Below, piece by piece: positions 6,439-12,165 of a stretch of DNA of 12,165 nt (within the stretch, counting starts at the first letter, position 1; each line of letters begins with the position of its first letter). Location of the stretch: NCBI GenBank assembly GCA_964416175.1, contig CAYQDF010000097.1:1-12165 (forward strand), read 5' to 3'. The stretch is from CAYQDF01 sp964416175. Lineage in GTDB: Bacteria > Chloroflexota > Anaerolineae > Anaerolineales > UBA4823. A program made the translations under genes and the position numbers. Below the pieces are notes generated by a model. The model did no database searches, was not told the origin of the DNA, and saw nothing but the letters and a program-made list of their open reading frames with translations.

Positions 6439-6759
6439 TCAGGATTTGCCCGGACTGGCCGCATCCTCGGCCTGTTCAGCCTCCGGTCTGGCTTCAGGTT
6501 GTGTACTGGCGATCTTAGCTTCCAGCTCGGAGAGGCGCTTCTGCAGGTGGGAGATCCTGATCCTGCGCCTTATTTGGGCTGGCGCGGATGCCAGATACGC
6601 GATCGACGCGCCGGCCAACAACGCGATGAACAAAACCAGCGCCAAAGACCCTCGCGTTTCCCAAACCAGGAATTCTATCGTGACCGGAGCGTCATTTTGG
6701 ATCGCGAAGATTATTGCCAGGAAAGCGATGATGAAGGAGAGAATCAGCAGAACTTGCAT
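6439..6759 (-). CDS. LapA-like (DUF1049) membrane protein
   Basis: A 106-residue protein with two hydrophobic segments (about 2-20 and 38-58) split by the short motif AIQNDAPVTIEFLVW, the hallmark N-x-x-P/V-x-F arrangement of LapA/DUF1049 proteins. A basic stretch (QIRRRIR) and a coiled-coil-like helix (HLQKRLSELEAKIAS) follow, then a disordered Glu/Ala/Pro tail. In Escherichia coli, LapA works with LapB in lipopolysaccharide control, but the family is widespread in bacteria lacking LPS and its general role is unclear. The start has AGGTGA (6763-6768) four bases upstream. It is the first gene of the operon, and its stop lies 55 bases before the preferred decarboxylase start. Confidence 0.85.
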   Translation of the reverse strand: MQVLLILSFIIAFLAIIFAIQNDAPVTIEFLVWETRGSLALVLFIALLAGASIAYLASAPAQIRRRIRISHLQKRLSELEAKIASTQPEARPEAEQAEDAASPGKS

Positions 6760-6911
6760 GGGTCACCTGTATTGCCTTAGGGTCTGAAAGTTGATGTGGC
6801 TTATTAACTTTATTCAGTGTCAGGAATTATCGCTTGAATCAGGCAGGTCAAATCCATTATCACACCGGTAATTTCGATTGTCAATAAGCACGTAGTCGAC
6901 TGGGTGAGCGT

Positions 6912-6917
6912 TATAAT
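6912..6917 (+). promoter_or_regulatory. Perfect -10 box (TATAAT) abutting a GTG start
   Basis: TATAAT at 6912-6917 is followed six bases later by GTG at 6924. RNA polymerase normally initiates about seven bases after a -10 box, so the transcript would begin at or next to the start codon. No convincing -35 box is at the right distance (TTGTCA at 6878 is 28 bases away). The rest of the divergent gap 6760-6911 shows no other clear site; the LapA-operon promoter must lie there but I cannot place it. Confidence 0.5.
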
Positions 6918-6923
6918 TCAAAT

Positions 6924-7802
6924 GTGAGCCAGACCGTCATTGTCATCGTCCTAGTCTCCACATTCATGCATGCCGGTTGGAACCTCATGGCTCGATACGC
7001 CCGATCCGAGGGGGTATTCTACAAACGGATGCTCACAATCACGCTGCTGGTAGGTCTGCTTCCTGCCGTGCTTACCGAACTGGAAACAGGTTCGATGACA
7101 CCGCTTGCCTGGGTCTGCGTGATCGGCGCAGGATTCTGCGCGGCCTTCTACCTGTTTGGGCTGGCTCGTGCGTTTTATTCCTCCGATTTTACGATCGTTT
7201 ATCCGGTTGCCAGGTCTTTACCGGTCATATTCGTTGCTGGGATCGATGTGGCGCGGGGCAGGCTGCTCACGGTTTTCGGATGGGCGGGAATACTTTTAGT
7301 TGCAGTGGGATGCCTGCTGGTTCCGTTAAGAAATATTGACGACATCCATTGGAGGAATTATTTTAACCGGACGAGCTTATGGATGTTCATAGCTGCCCTG
7401 GGGACGGTGGGATATACTTATCTGGATAAAGTTGCTGCTGAAGTTATCCAGCAGGGGGCAGATACTGCAGCGCGGTATGGGTATTTTTACTTTGCTGTCT
7501 CCTTCTTCCCGTATGTGTTTTTGTTGCGCACATTTGGCGTCAGCGAGAAAGACTCCCACACCACGGGTTGGCTGTTACCTGCGATCGGAGCACTTTTCGG
7601 TTTTGGTGCTTACTGGTTGATCCTGTGGGCGTATCAGCTCAGCCCTTACGCGAGCTACATCGTCGCTTTTCGGCAGTTCAGCATCGTGATCGGGGCTGTC
7701 CTGGCATTCTTGATTTATAAGGAAAAAGGGGTTGCAGTCCGACTGACCGGTGCCCTGTTGATCACAGGTGGGTTAATCCTGATTGCTGGGTGGGGAAGGT
7801 GA
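6924..7802 (+). CDS. DMT superfamily (EamA-type) transporter
   Basis: A 292-residue integral membrane protein with about ten hydrophobic helices arranged as two halves, as in the drug/metabolite transporter superfamily, which moves amino acids, metabolites or amines across the inner membrane. Family signs are the N-terminal FMHAGWNLMAR (helix 1), the LARAFYSSDFTIVYPVARSLPVIF block closing the first half, and the matching YQLSPYASYIVAFRQFSIVIGAVLAFLIYKEK with GALLITGGLILI at the end of the second half. The GTG at 6924 is chosen because the overlapping ATG (6922) hits a stop at once and the next Met (residue 15) would remove part of helix 1. No Shine-Dalgarno is present; see the -10 box. It is convergent with the phosphate transporter gene. 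Substrate is unknown; nearness to the decarboxylase hints at an amine or aromatic amino acid but does not show it. Confidence 0.87.
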   Translation: MSQTVIVIVLVSTFMHAGWNLMARYARSEGVFYKRMLTITLLVGLLPAVLTELETGSMTPLAWVCVIGAGFCAAFYLFGLARAFYSSDFTIVYPVARSLPVIFVAGIDVARGRLLTVFGWAGILLVAVGCLLVPLRNIDDIHWRNYFNRTSLWMFIAALGTVGYTYLDKVAAEVIQQGADTAARYGYFYFAVSFFPYVFLLRTFGVSEKDSHTTGWLLPAIGALFGFGAYWLILWAYQLSPYASYIVAFRQFSIVIGAVLAFLIYKEKGVAVRLTGALLITGGLILIAGWGR

Positions 7803-7905
7803 GCTTCAGAACGCGTTCGCACTCATTCGTTTGCCAGACATTCAAAAAGGTCAAGTTTAAAAGCAAGACAATCTTAATCCATCAGGTCGTCCCTGGACAC
7901 GATAT

Positions 7906-8889
7906 TCATAAATAATTGGAAATTATCCAAAAAACGCTGGCGCCCAGCAAGCCGGTCGCCGGTATTGTCAACACCCAGGCCAAAAGGATCTGACCCGCGA
8001 GCCCCCAACGCACCATGTTTACACGCTCTGCAGCTCCAACGCCAACGATGCTCGAGCTGATCACCTGGGTAGTGCTTACAGGCCCGCCGAGTAATGCTGC
8101 CCCGAGGATTACAATCGAACTTGCTATCTGGGAGGAGAAAGCGTGGGCCGGTCTGACGCGATAGAATCCTGCTCCTATTGTCCGGATCAAACGCCATCCC
8201 CCTACTGCTGTGCCTATTGCGATGGCGCCAGCGCTGGCTGCGACTACCCAAACCGGGACCTGAAATCTGGGCAAAACCCCGAAGGCGACCAGCCCCAACG
8301 TCAGGATACCCATCGTTTTTTGCGCGTCATTTGTCCCATGACTTAAGCCGAGGGTAACGGCAGTGATCCACTGGCCTTTCAAAAAAGCTTCGTTAATTTT
8401 GGGAGACAGACCCTGGCCAAACAGGAAGATAGAAGCCATGATCAGGTAACCAATCACCAGACCTACGATGGGGGAAATGAACAATGCGAGAAATACTTTT
8501 CCAATCCCCTCGAATTGGACCGCTGAGATTCCATAGCCGGCGATGGCAGCTCCAATGAATCCACCGATTAATGCATGGGAAGAACTGGAAGGGATTCCCA
8601 ACAACCAGGTAATGAGATTCCAGACGATAGCAGAGACCAAAGCCGCCAGCGCGACAGGGATCGTGACGGCCTGGTCATTGACCACCTCGCTGCCGATAGT
8701 TGTCGCTACTGCCACTCCAAAAAGGAAAGGGCCGGCGAAGTTGGTCAAGGCAGTCAGCATCAGCGCAGAACGGGGAGCCATCGAGCGGGAGGCGATCACC
8801 GTTGCGACAACGTTGGCGCTGTCGTGGAATCCATTAAGAAAGTCAAATGTCAGTGCAATAGCGATGAAGATCAGGAGTAAAGGTTCCAT
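7906..8889 (-). CDS. Inorganic phosphate transporter, PiT family
   Basis: A compact 327-residue PiT-type symporter that moves phosphate with H+ or Na+ through the inner membrane. The internal repeat signature is clear: GFHDSANVVAT (20-30) in the first half and GLSHGTNDAQK (181-191) in the second, plus the paired PSSSSHALIGG (100-110) and PVSTTQVISSS (270-280) segments. About nine to ten hydrophobic helices are visible and the long central cytoplasmic loop of E. coli PitA is missing, as in many short bacterial and archaeal members. The start has AGGTAT upstream. Many PiT genes sit beside a DUF47 (PhoU-like) regulator; none is visible here. Instead the gene follows the phosphodiesterase-like gene by 43 bases on the same strand, so hydrolysis and phosphate movement are probably co-expressed. 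Confidence 0.93.
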   Translation of the reverse strand: MEPLLLIFIAIALTFDFLNGFHDSANVVATVIASRSMAPRSALMLTALTNFAGPFLFGVAVATTIGSEVVNDQAVTIPVALAALVSAIVWNLITWLLGIPSSSSHALIGGFIGAAIAGYGISAVQFEGIGKVFLALFISPIVGLVIGYLIMASIFLFGQGLSPKINEAFLKGQWITAVTLGLSHGTNDAQKTMGILTLGLVAFGVLPRFQVPVWVVAASAGAIAIGTAVGGWRLIRTIGAGFYRVRPAHAFSSQIASSIVILGAALLGGPVSTTQVISSSIVGVGAAERVNMVRWGLAGQILLAWVLTIPATGLLGASVFWIISNYL

Positions 8890-8932
8890 GAAATACCTGA
8901 GCTGAGACCCATCCAGAGGAGGTTCTCCAAAG

Positions 8933-9748
8933 TTAAACCGAAATTGGTTTATATTTCATCGAAGCCGGGATAGGGATGCCCAGGAGCTGGCATATGGTTG
9001 GCGCGATCTGAAGCTGGGAAAGCACCTGACCGGTGTCCCCTAGACCTGGGGTTCCTGGCCGAATCAGGTACAGCGGCACGTCACGCACATCTGGCGTCGT
9101 TCCCCCGTGAAGCCGGTCCGCATTAATCCCGTGATCGCCGGTTACGAGAATGTTGTATCCCATTCCCATCCATTCGATGATCAATGCTGACATCCACATA
9201 TCCTGGAGGATGGCATGGTTGCGGTATTCCGCCGAGTCAGCGCCATACTTCTCCCCGGTGTAATCCATGCCCATAGGGTGCACCAGCAGATAGTCAGGTG
9301 TGAATTTTCGTACAAGCGTCCCGGCAGACTGAAACAGCTCGATATCTGGATAATCATCCTCCGTGTAAAACCTGCCATGCTGGATCGGTAAAGTGGCGTC
9401 GTCGACTTCGCGATCGTTCAAGCGGTCATATGGCGCCTGGTTGTAAAGTTCGGAGAACCAGTAATATGCCGCAGCTGCTGTGCTTTTCTTCGCCTGGACG
9501 GCAGCTTCAAAAATATTAGGTTTGTTAGAACGGCGGACAATATAGTTCGAGATGATGCCGTGCTCGATCACGGGTAATCCCGTATGGATCGTTTCATACA
9601 TCGGGCGAGACATGCTCGGCAATTCGCCGATCACCTTATAAAGACTGGCCTTTTTCTGTTCGACGAGGTGGCCCAAGAAGCCCATTCCGGCTACAGCAGC
9701 GTCGTAGCGGAGGGCATCAGACAAGACGAGAATCACTTTATCTGTCAA
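8933..9748 (-). CDS. Type I phosphodiesterase/nucleotide pyrophosphatase-like hydrolase (alkaline phosphatase superfamily)
   Basis: A 271-residue hydrolase of phosphate or phosphonate esters, compact for the superfamily. Motifs occur in NPP order: metal ligand Asp11 in LVLSDALRYD; nucleophile block PSMSRPMYETIHTG (44-57) with Ser47 where NPPs have Thr; IEHGIISN (61-68) matching the NPP HGI-x-x-N motif; Asp162 in MDYTGEKYG; Asp205-His206 in VTGDHGI; and His214 in LHGG. In most relatives the fourth motif is D-x-x-G-H, but here Glu166 stands in place of His. No signal peptide is present, so it acts in the cytoplasm, unlike typical secreted phosphatases. The start has GAGAGGAA seven bases upstream. 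It lies between the ABC operon and the phosphate transporter. PhnA-type phosphonoacetate hydrolase belongs to the same superfamily but is longer; the substrate cannot be read from the sequence. Confidence 0.85.
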   Translation of the reverse strand: MTDKVILVLSDALRYDAAVAGMGFLGHLVEQKKASLYKVIGELPSMSRPMYETIHTGLPVIEHGIISNYIVRRSNKPNIFEAAVQAKKSTAAAAYYWFSELYNQAPYDRLNDREVDDATLPIQHGRFYTEDDYPDIELFQSAGTLVRKFTPDYLLVHPMGMDYTGEKYGADSAEYRNHAILQDMWMSALIIEWMGMGYNILVTGDHGINADRLHGGTTPDVRDVPLYLIRPGTPGLGDTGQVLSQLQIAPTICQLLGIPIPASMKYKPISV

Positions 9749-9824
9749 TGAAAATTCCTCTCTGTGGCCCCTGAGGCGAGTCGAAAATCTCTCGAGAGAG
9801 CGGGATCACAATGCCGATAAATAT

Positions 9825-9857
9825 TCTTCGTCCCTGCGCATGATCCAGGGACGAAGA
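9825..9857 (-). terminator. Hairpin between the ABC ATPase and hydrolase genes
   Basis: TCTTCGTCCCTG (9825-9836) pairs perfectly with CAGGGACGAAGA (9846-9857) around a 9-base loop. It lies 42 bases after the ATPase stop on the minus strand. The bases following it on that strand (AATATTTATC) are AT-rich but not a clean T-run, so it may be a weak terminator that lowers expression of the hydrolase and phosphate transporter relative to the ABC genes. A 10-bp palindrome CTCTCGAGAG at 9789-9798 lies between it and the hydrolase ribosome site. Confidence 0.55.
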
Positions 9858-9899
9858 TTCGTTCAATAAAGCAGCACTCTAGAATCTATACTGGACGCC

Positions 9900-10976
9900 T
9901 TATCTGTCTCGGGAATCTTTAAGTATCAGAACTGCCTCCCGAGAACAGGTGATTTCAGCTTTTTCGCCGATCTTCGGCAGTTCGAGGTATGGGTTGTTGA
10001 ACGTATCCATGTGGAAAGATTTGTTCCCCACCTGGACTTCGATGCGGACGATTGAGCCGAGAAAGGTGATATTCTCGATCGTGCATTCGATCAAGTTGGC
10101 TTTCCTCTCCTGATCGGCAAAGTTAAGGCGTTCTGGACGGATCGCAATCGTGACCTGATCTCCAGGTTTGAACCCGCTCAAATCTTGGGACGTGATGAGG
10201 TGCTGACCATCCAACCGCAGGATGCTGTTCTTTGGATCAACCACCTCCGCCGGGTAAGAATTCAATGTTCCGACGAACTGCGCGACGAATTCCGTCGCCG
10301 GGAAATTGTAGATCTCGAACGGCGTCCCAACCTGCTCCATGGCGCCGGCGTTCATCACCACAACCCTGTCAGAGATAGAGAGCGCCTCCTCTTGATCGTG
10401 CGTCACATATATCGTCGTGATCCCAAGTTCTTGCTGGATGGCGCGAATTTCACTTCGGAGGGAAACACGAATCTTAGCATCCAGCGCGGACAAAGGCTCA
10501 TCCAGGAGTAAGATCCGTGGACTCAGGGCCAATGCACGCGCCAGGGCGACGCGCTGCTGCTGACCTCCGGACAACTGGAATGGATAGCGATCGCCGAATT
10601 CCGGCATGTGAATTAATTTGAGCATCTCATTGACGCGCTGCTGGATCTCTGCTTCTGGTCGCTTGGCGATCTTCAATCCAAATCCGATGTTATTGGCAAC
10701 GGTCATGTTCGGGAACAGGGCATAGGCCTGGAAGACCATCCCGACGTTTCGCTGATTCGGCGGTCTGAAAGTCACATTTTCATTATCGATGATGATAGAA
10801 CCGGATGTTGGGAGTTCAAAACCTGCAACCATGCGTAAGGTCGTCGTTTTACCGCACCCGCTTGGACCGAGGAAAGCGACGAATTCTCCCTTTTCAACGG
10901 ATAAGTCGAAATCTTTGACAGCGTAAGTATCTTTCCCGAAGACTTTTGAGACGTTTTGAATTTCCAGGAATGCCAT
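9900..10976 (-). CDS. ABC transporter ATP-binding protein (PotA/FbpC/PhnT type)
   Basis: The 358-residue ATPase drives an importer. It has Walker A GPSGCGKTT (37-45), Q-loop Gln83 in MVFQAYALFPNMTV, signature LSGGQQQR (135-142), Walker B RILLLDEP with Glu160, D-loop SALD, and switch His193 in VTHDQEEALS. Residues from about 240 onward form the regulatory TOBE region (PAEVVDPKNSILRL, VTIAIRPERLNF). The family contains importers of spermidine/putrescine, ferric iron, sulfate and 2-aminoethylphosphonate. The run NNIGFGLK and the block FEIYNFPATEFVAQFVGTLN are, in my recollection, close to proteins annotated as putative 2-aminoethylphosphonate transport ATPases, but these families intergrade. It starts 30 bases after the second permease, with only a distant GAGGA. 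The phosphorus-related genes downstream favour an organophosphorus substrate. Confidence 0.93.
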   Translation of the reverse strand: MAFLEIQNVSKVFGKDTYAVKDFDLSVEKGEFVAFLGPSGCGKTTTLRMVAGFELPTSGSIIIDNENVTFRPPNQRNVGMVFQAYALFPNMTVANNIGFGLKIAKRPEAEIQQRVNEMLKLIHMPEFGDRYPFQLSGGQQQRVALARALALSPRILLLDEPLSALDAKIRVSLRSEIRAIQQELGITTIYVTHDQEEALSISDRVVVMNAGAMEQVGTPFEIYNFPATEFVAQFVGTLNSYPAEVVDPKNSILRLDGQHLITSQDLSGFKPGDQVTIAIRPERLNFADQERKANLIECTIENITFLGSIVRIEVQVGNKSFHMDTFNNPYLELPKIGEKAEITCSREAVLILKDSRDR

Positions 10977-11006
10977 AGTCAGTGATCCATCCTCATGTTG
11001 TGCCGA

Positions 11007-11867
11007 TCAGCGGGCGCCAGCGATTTGCGCCTGACCTGGCGCGCCGCGGCCGATCCGTTGGACGACACCGATAGACGCCCATGTCAGTAAGAAGCTGACC
11101 ACCGATAACGCCTGGGGTGTGTACGCTCGCATGGCTCCGATCTCTTCCAGGTACGGACCGAAAGCCGGATGAACCAACAGCGCAGCGAAAGTGAATTCAC
11201 CCATTACAATCGCGAGGGTCAGAAATACTCCACTCAGAATTGCAACTCGCAGATTGGGGAAGATAACTTTAAAGAGGATGGTTCCCCAGCCCGCTCCCAG
11301 GCTTTGAGCAGCTTCTGTTAATGTTCGGACGTCGATCGCACGTAATCCTGCGTCAACCGCCCGGAACATGTAAGGCAAGGATAGAACAACATAGCCGGCT
11401 ATTAACAATATAGGTGTGCTGACAATGAAATAATACCGACCGTACAATCTTAGAAATCCGAACACCAGGACGACTGCCGGTACGACAAACGGCATCAGGG
11501 TGATGAATTCCACGACAGGTCGGACCCGCTGCATGCGGTAGTGGACCCAATAGGCAGTGGGGACGATCAGGAGAAGGCTGAAGGTTATGGTTAATGCGGC
11601 CCAGAGGAGGGAATAACCGAATTCGCGATAGAATCTGGGTTCACTGAATGCTACCCGATAGGCTTCGAAGGAATAGGTATCTTTCACCATTCGTAAGCTG
11701 AAGTCAAAAGTCGCGATCAGTGGTAGAAAGAAATAAATCAAGCCCATCAAGAAAATGATCCAGGAGAATATCTTCGTCCCGTTGACCCGCTGTTTGCCAA
11801 GAGGCCTGGTCAATTTCATAGATTCGATCATGGCGATATCGGAAGCGGGATAATTTCTGTCGGTCAT
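11007..11867 (-). CDS. ABC transporter permease (second subunit, PotC/PhnV type)
   Basis: From the ATG at 11867 the protein has 286 residues and about six membrane helices, the first at 33-52. The EAA loop that docks on the ATPase is seen at 184-207 (TEAAQSLGAGWGTILFKVIFP). The start is chosen because ATG overlaps the TGA of the first permease as ATGA (11864-11867) with AGGTGG (11873-11878) upstream, a standard coupled pair. A reading from 11918 would add 17 residues that lie over the previous gene. It pairs with the cut permease to form the membrane channel and belongs to the binding-protein-dependent permease family used by polyamine, iron and aminoethylphosphonate importers. Confidence 0.92.
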   Translation of the reverse strand: MTDRNYPASDIAMIESMKLTRPLGKQRVNGTKIFSWIIFLMGLIYFFLPLIATFDFSLRMVKDTYSFEAYRVAFSEPRFYREFGYSLLWAALTITFSLLLIVPTAYWVHYRMQRVRPVVEFITLMPFVVPAVVLVFGFLRLYGRYYFIVSTPILLIAGYVVLSLPYMFRAVDAGLRAIDVRTLTEAAQSLGAGWGTILFKVIFPNLRVAILSGVFLTLAIVMGEFTFAALLVHPAFGPYLEEIGAMRAYTPQALSVVSFLLTWASIGVVQRIGRGAPGQAQIAGAR

Positions 11868-12165
11868 CTTGTCCACCTGGCAGCCCGCCGCTGCATGGAG
11901 ATATATCCAAGCATGCAAATAAACATGATCACGATCATCCCGAGCGCCAGCGCATTGCCCAACCCCGGGTTGTAGAGGACATCTCCCTGAATTTGGGCTC
12001 CGATCAAGATTGGGACCAGGTTGATGAAGCTGCCAGAGAATGCATAGGCGGTGGCGTAAGCACCGAAGGCATTTCCGAACAAAAGTATCATCGTCCCAAG
12101 GAGCGTAGGCAGCAATATGGGGAGCGCGACATAACGCCAGTATTGGATGGTCGTACCTCCCAGGT
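11864..12165 (-). CDS. ABC transporter permease (first subunit), C-terminal part, cut by window edge
   Basis: The reading frame is open to the right edge, so the gene continues beyond the window; an apparent TTG start at 12115 is only internal. The visible 100 residues begin with the end of the EAA loop (LGGTTIQYWRYVALPIL, decoded from 12163 leftwards). Two or three membrane helices follow (LLGTMILLFGNAFGAYATAY, LALGMIVIMFICMLGYISM) and a basic tail. This is the classical C-terminal layout of PotB/FbpB-type permeases. The stop codon is shared with the next gene's start as ATGA. A substrate-binding protein gene would be expected just beyond the right edge. Confidence 0.88.
   Translation of the reverse strand, partial: LGGTTIQYWRYVALPILLPTLLGTMILLFGNAFGAYATAYAFSGSFINLVPILIGAQIQGDVLYNPGLGNALALGMIVIMFICMLGYISMQRRAARWTR

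Noticed and set aside
6384..6464. A longer start for the decarboxylase adding 27 residues
   Set aside because: It overlaps the LapA-like gene by 26 bases and the added residues do not match the family; the ATG at 6383 has a ribosome site.
7803..7905. Terminator sought in the convergent gap between the DMT and PiT genes
   Set aside because: No stem with a T-tract could be found by eye in these 103 bases.
11868..11918. An upstream start for the second permease
   Set aside because: It lies inside the first permease's coding region; the ATGA overlap at 11864-11867 with a ribosome site is far more typical.

Overview
The window looks like chromosomal DNA of an uncultured or little-studied bacterium, most likely Chloroflexota (Anaerolineae-type). 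This rests on recognising families rather than on any database search: a secreted LysM protein with tandem 98-residue repeats of a type I associate with Anaerolineae, an edge gene resembling the large Chloroflexota DNA-methylase-like proteins, and a membrane-anchored helix-hairpin-helix protein. Base composition looks roughly balanced and coding density is high. I see no rRNA, tRNA, CRISPR array, insertion sequence or phage gene, so the window reads as ordinary chromosome with several poorly described genes.

Left third (1-3800). A methylase-like gene leaves the left edge on the minus strand. It is divergent from a plus-strand pair: a membrane-anchored helix-hairpin-helix protein and an Est30-like carboxylesterase. 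A hairpin with a T7 tract follows. It lies only 23 bases before the next start codon, so it is inside the leader of the next gene if that gene uses the promoter seen at the end of the esterase gene. Three exported proteins follow: a secreted protein of unknown function, a LysM protein with two copies of a repeat domain, then a strong hairpin, then a small probable lipoprotein.

Middle (3831-7802). A minus-strand operon encodes a LapA-like membrane protein, a group II PLP-dependent decarboxylase very like animal aromatic-L-amino-acid decarboxylase (PLP lysine and catalytic-loop tyrosine both present), and an eight-helix membrane protein of unknown function. Divergent from it is a DMT/EamA-type transporter whose GTG start sits about seven bases after a perfect TATAAT, which suggests a leaderless mRNA.

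Right third (7906-12165), all minus strand. In transcription order: an ABC permease (cut by the right edge), a second permease joined by an ATGA overlap, an ABC ATPase of the polyamine/iron/aminoethylphosphonate type, a hairpin, a cytoplasmic type I phosphodiesterase-like hydrolase with one altered metal-ligand position, and a compact PiT phosphate transporter. The order suggests phosphorus scavenging: import of an organophosphorus or phosphonate compound, hydrolysis in the cytoplasm, and phosphate transport. The ABC substrate is not proved, and its binding protein would lie beyond the right edge.
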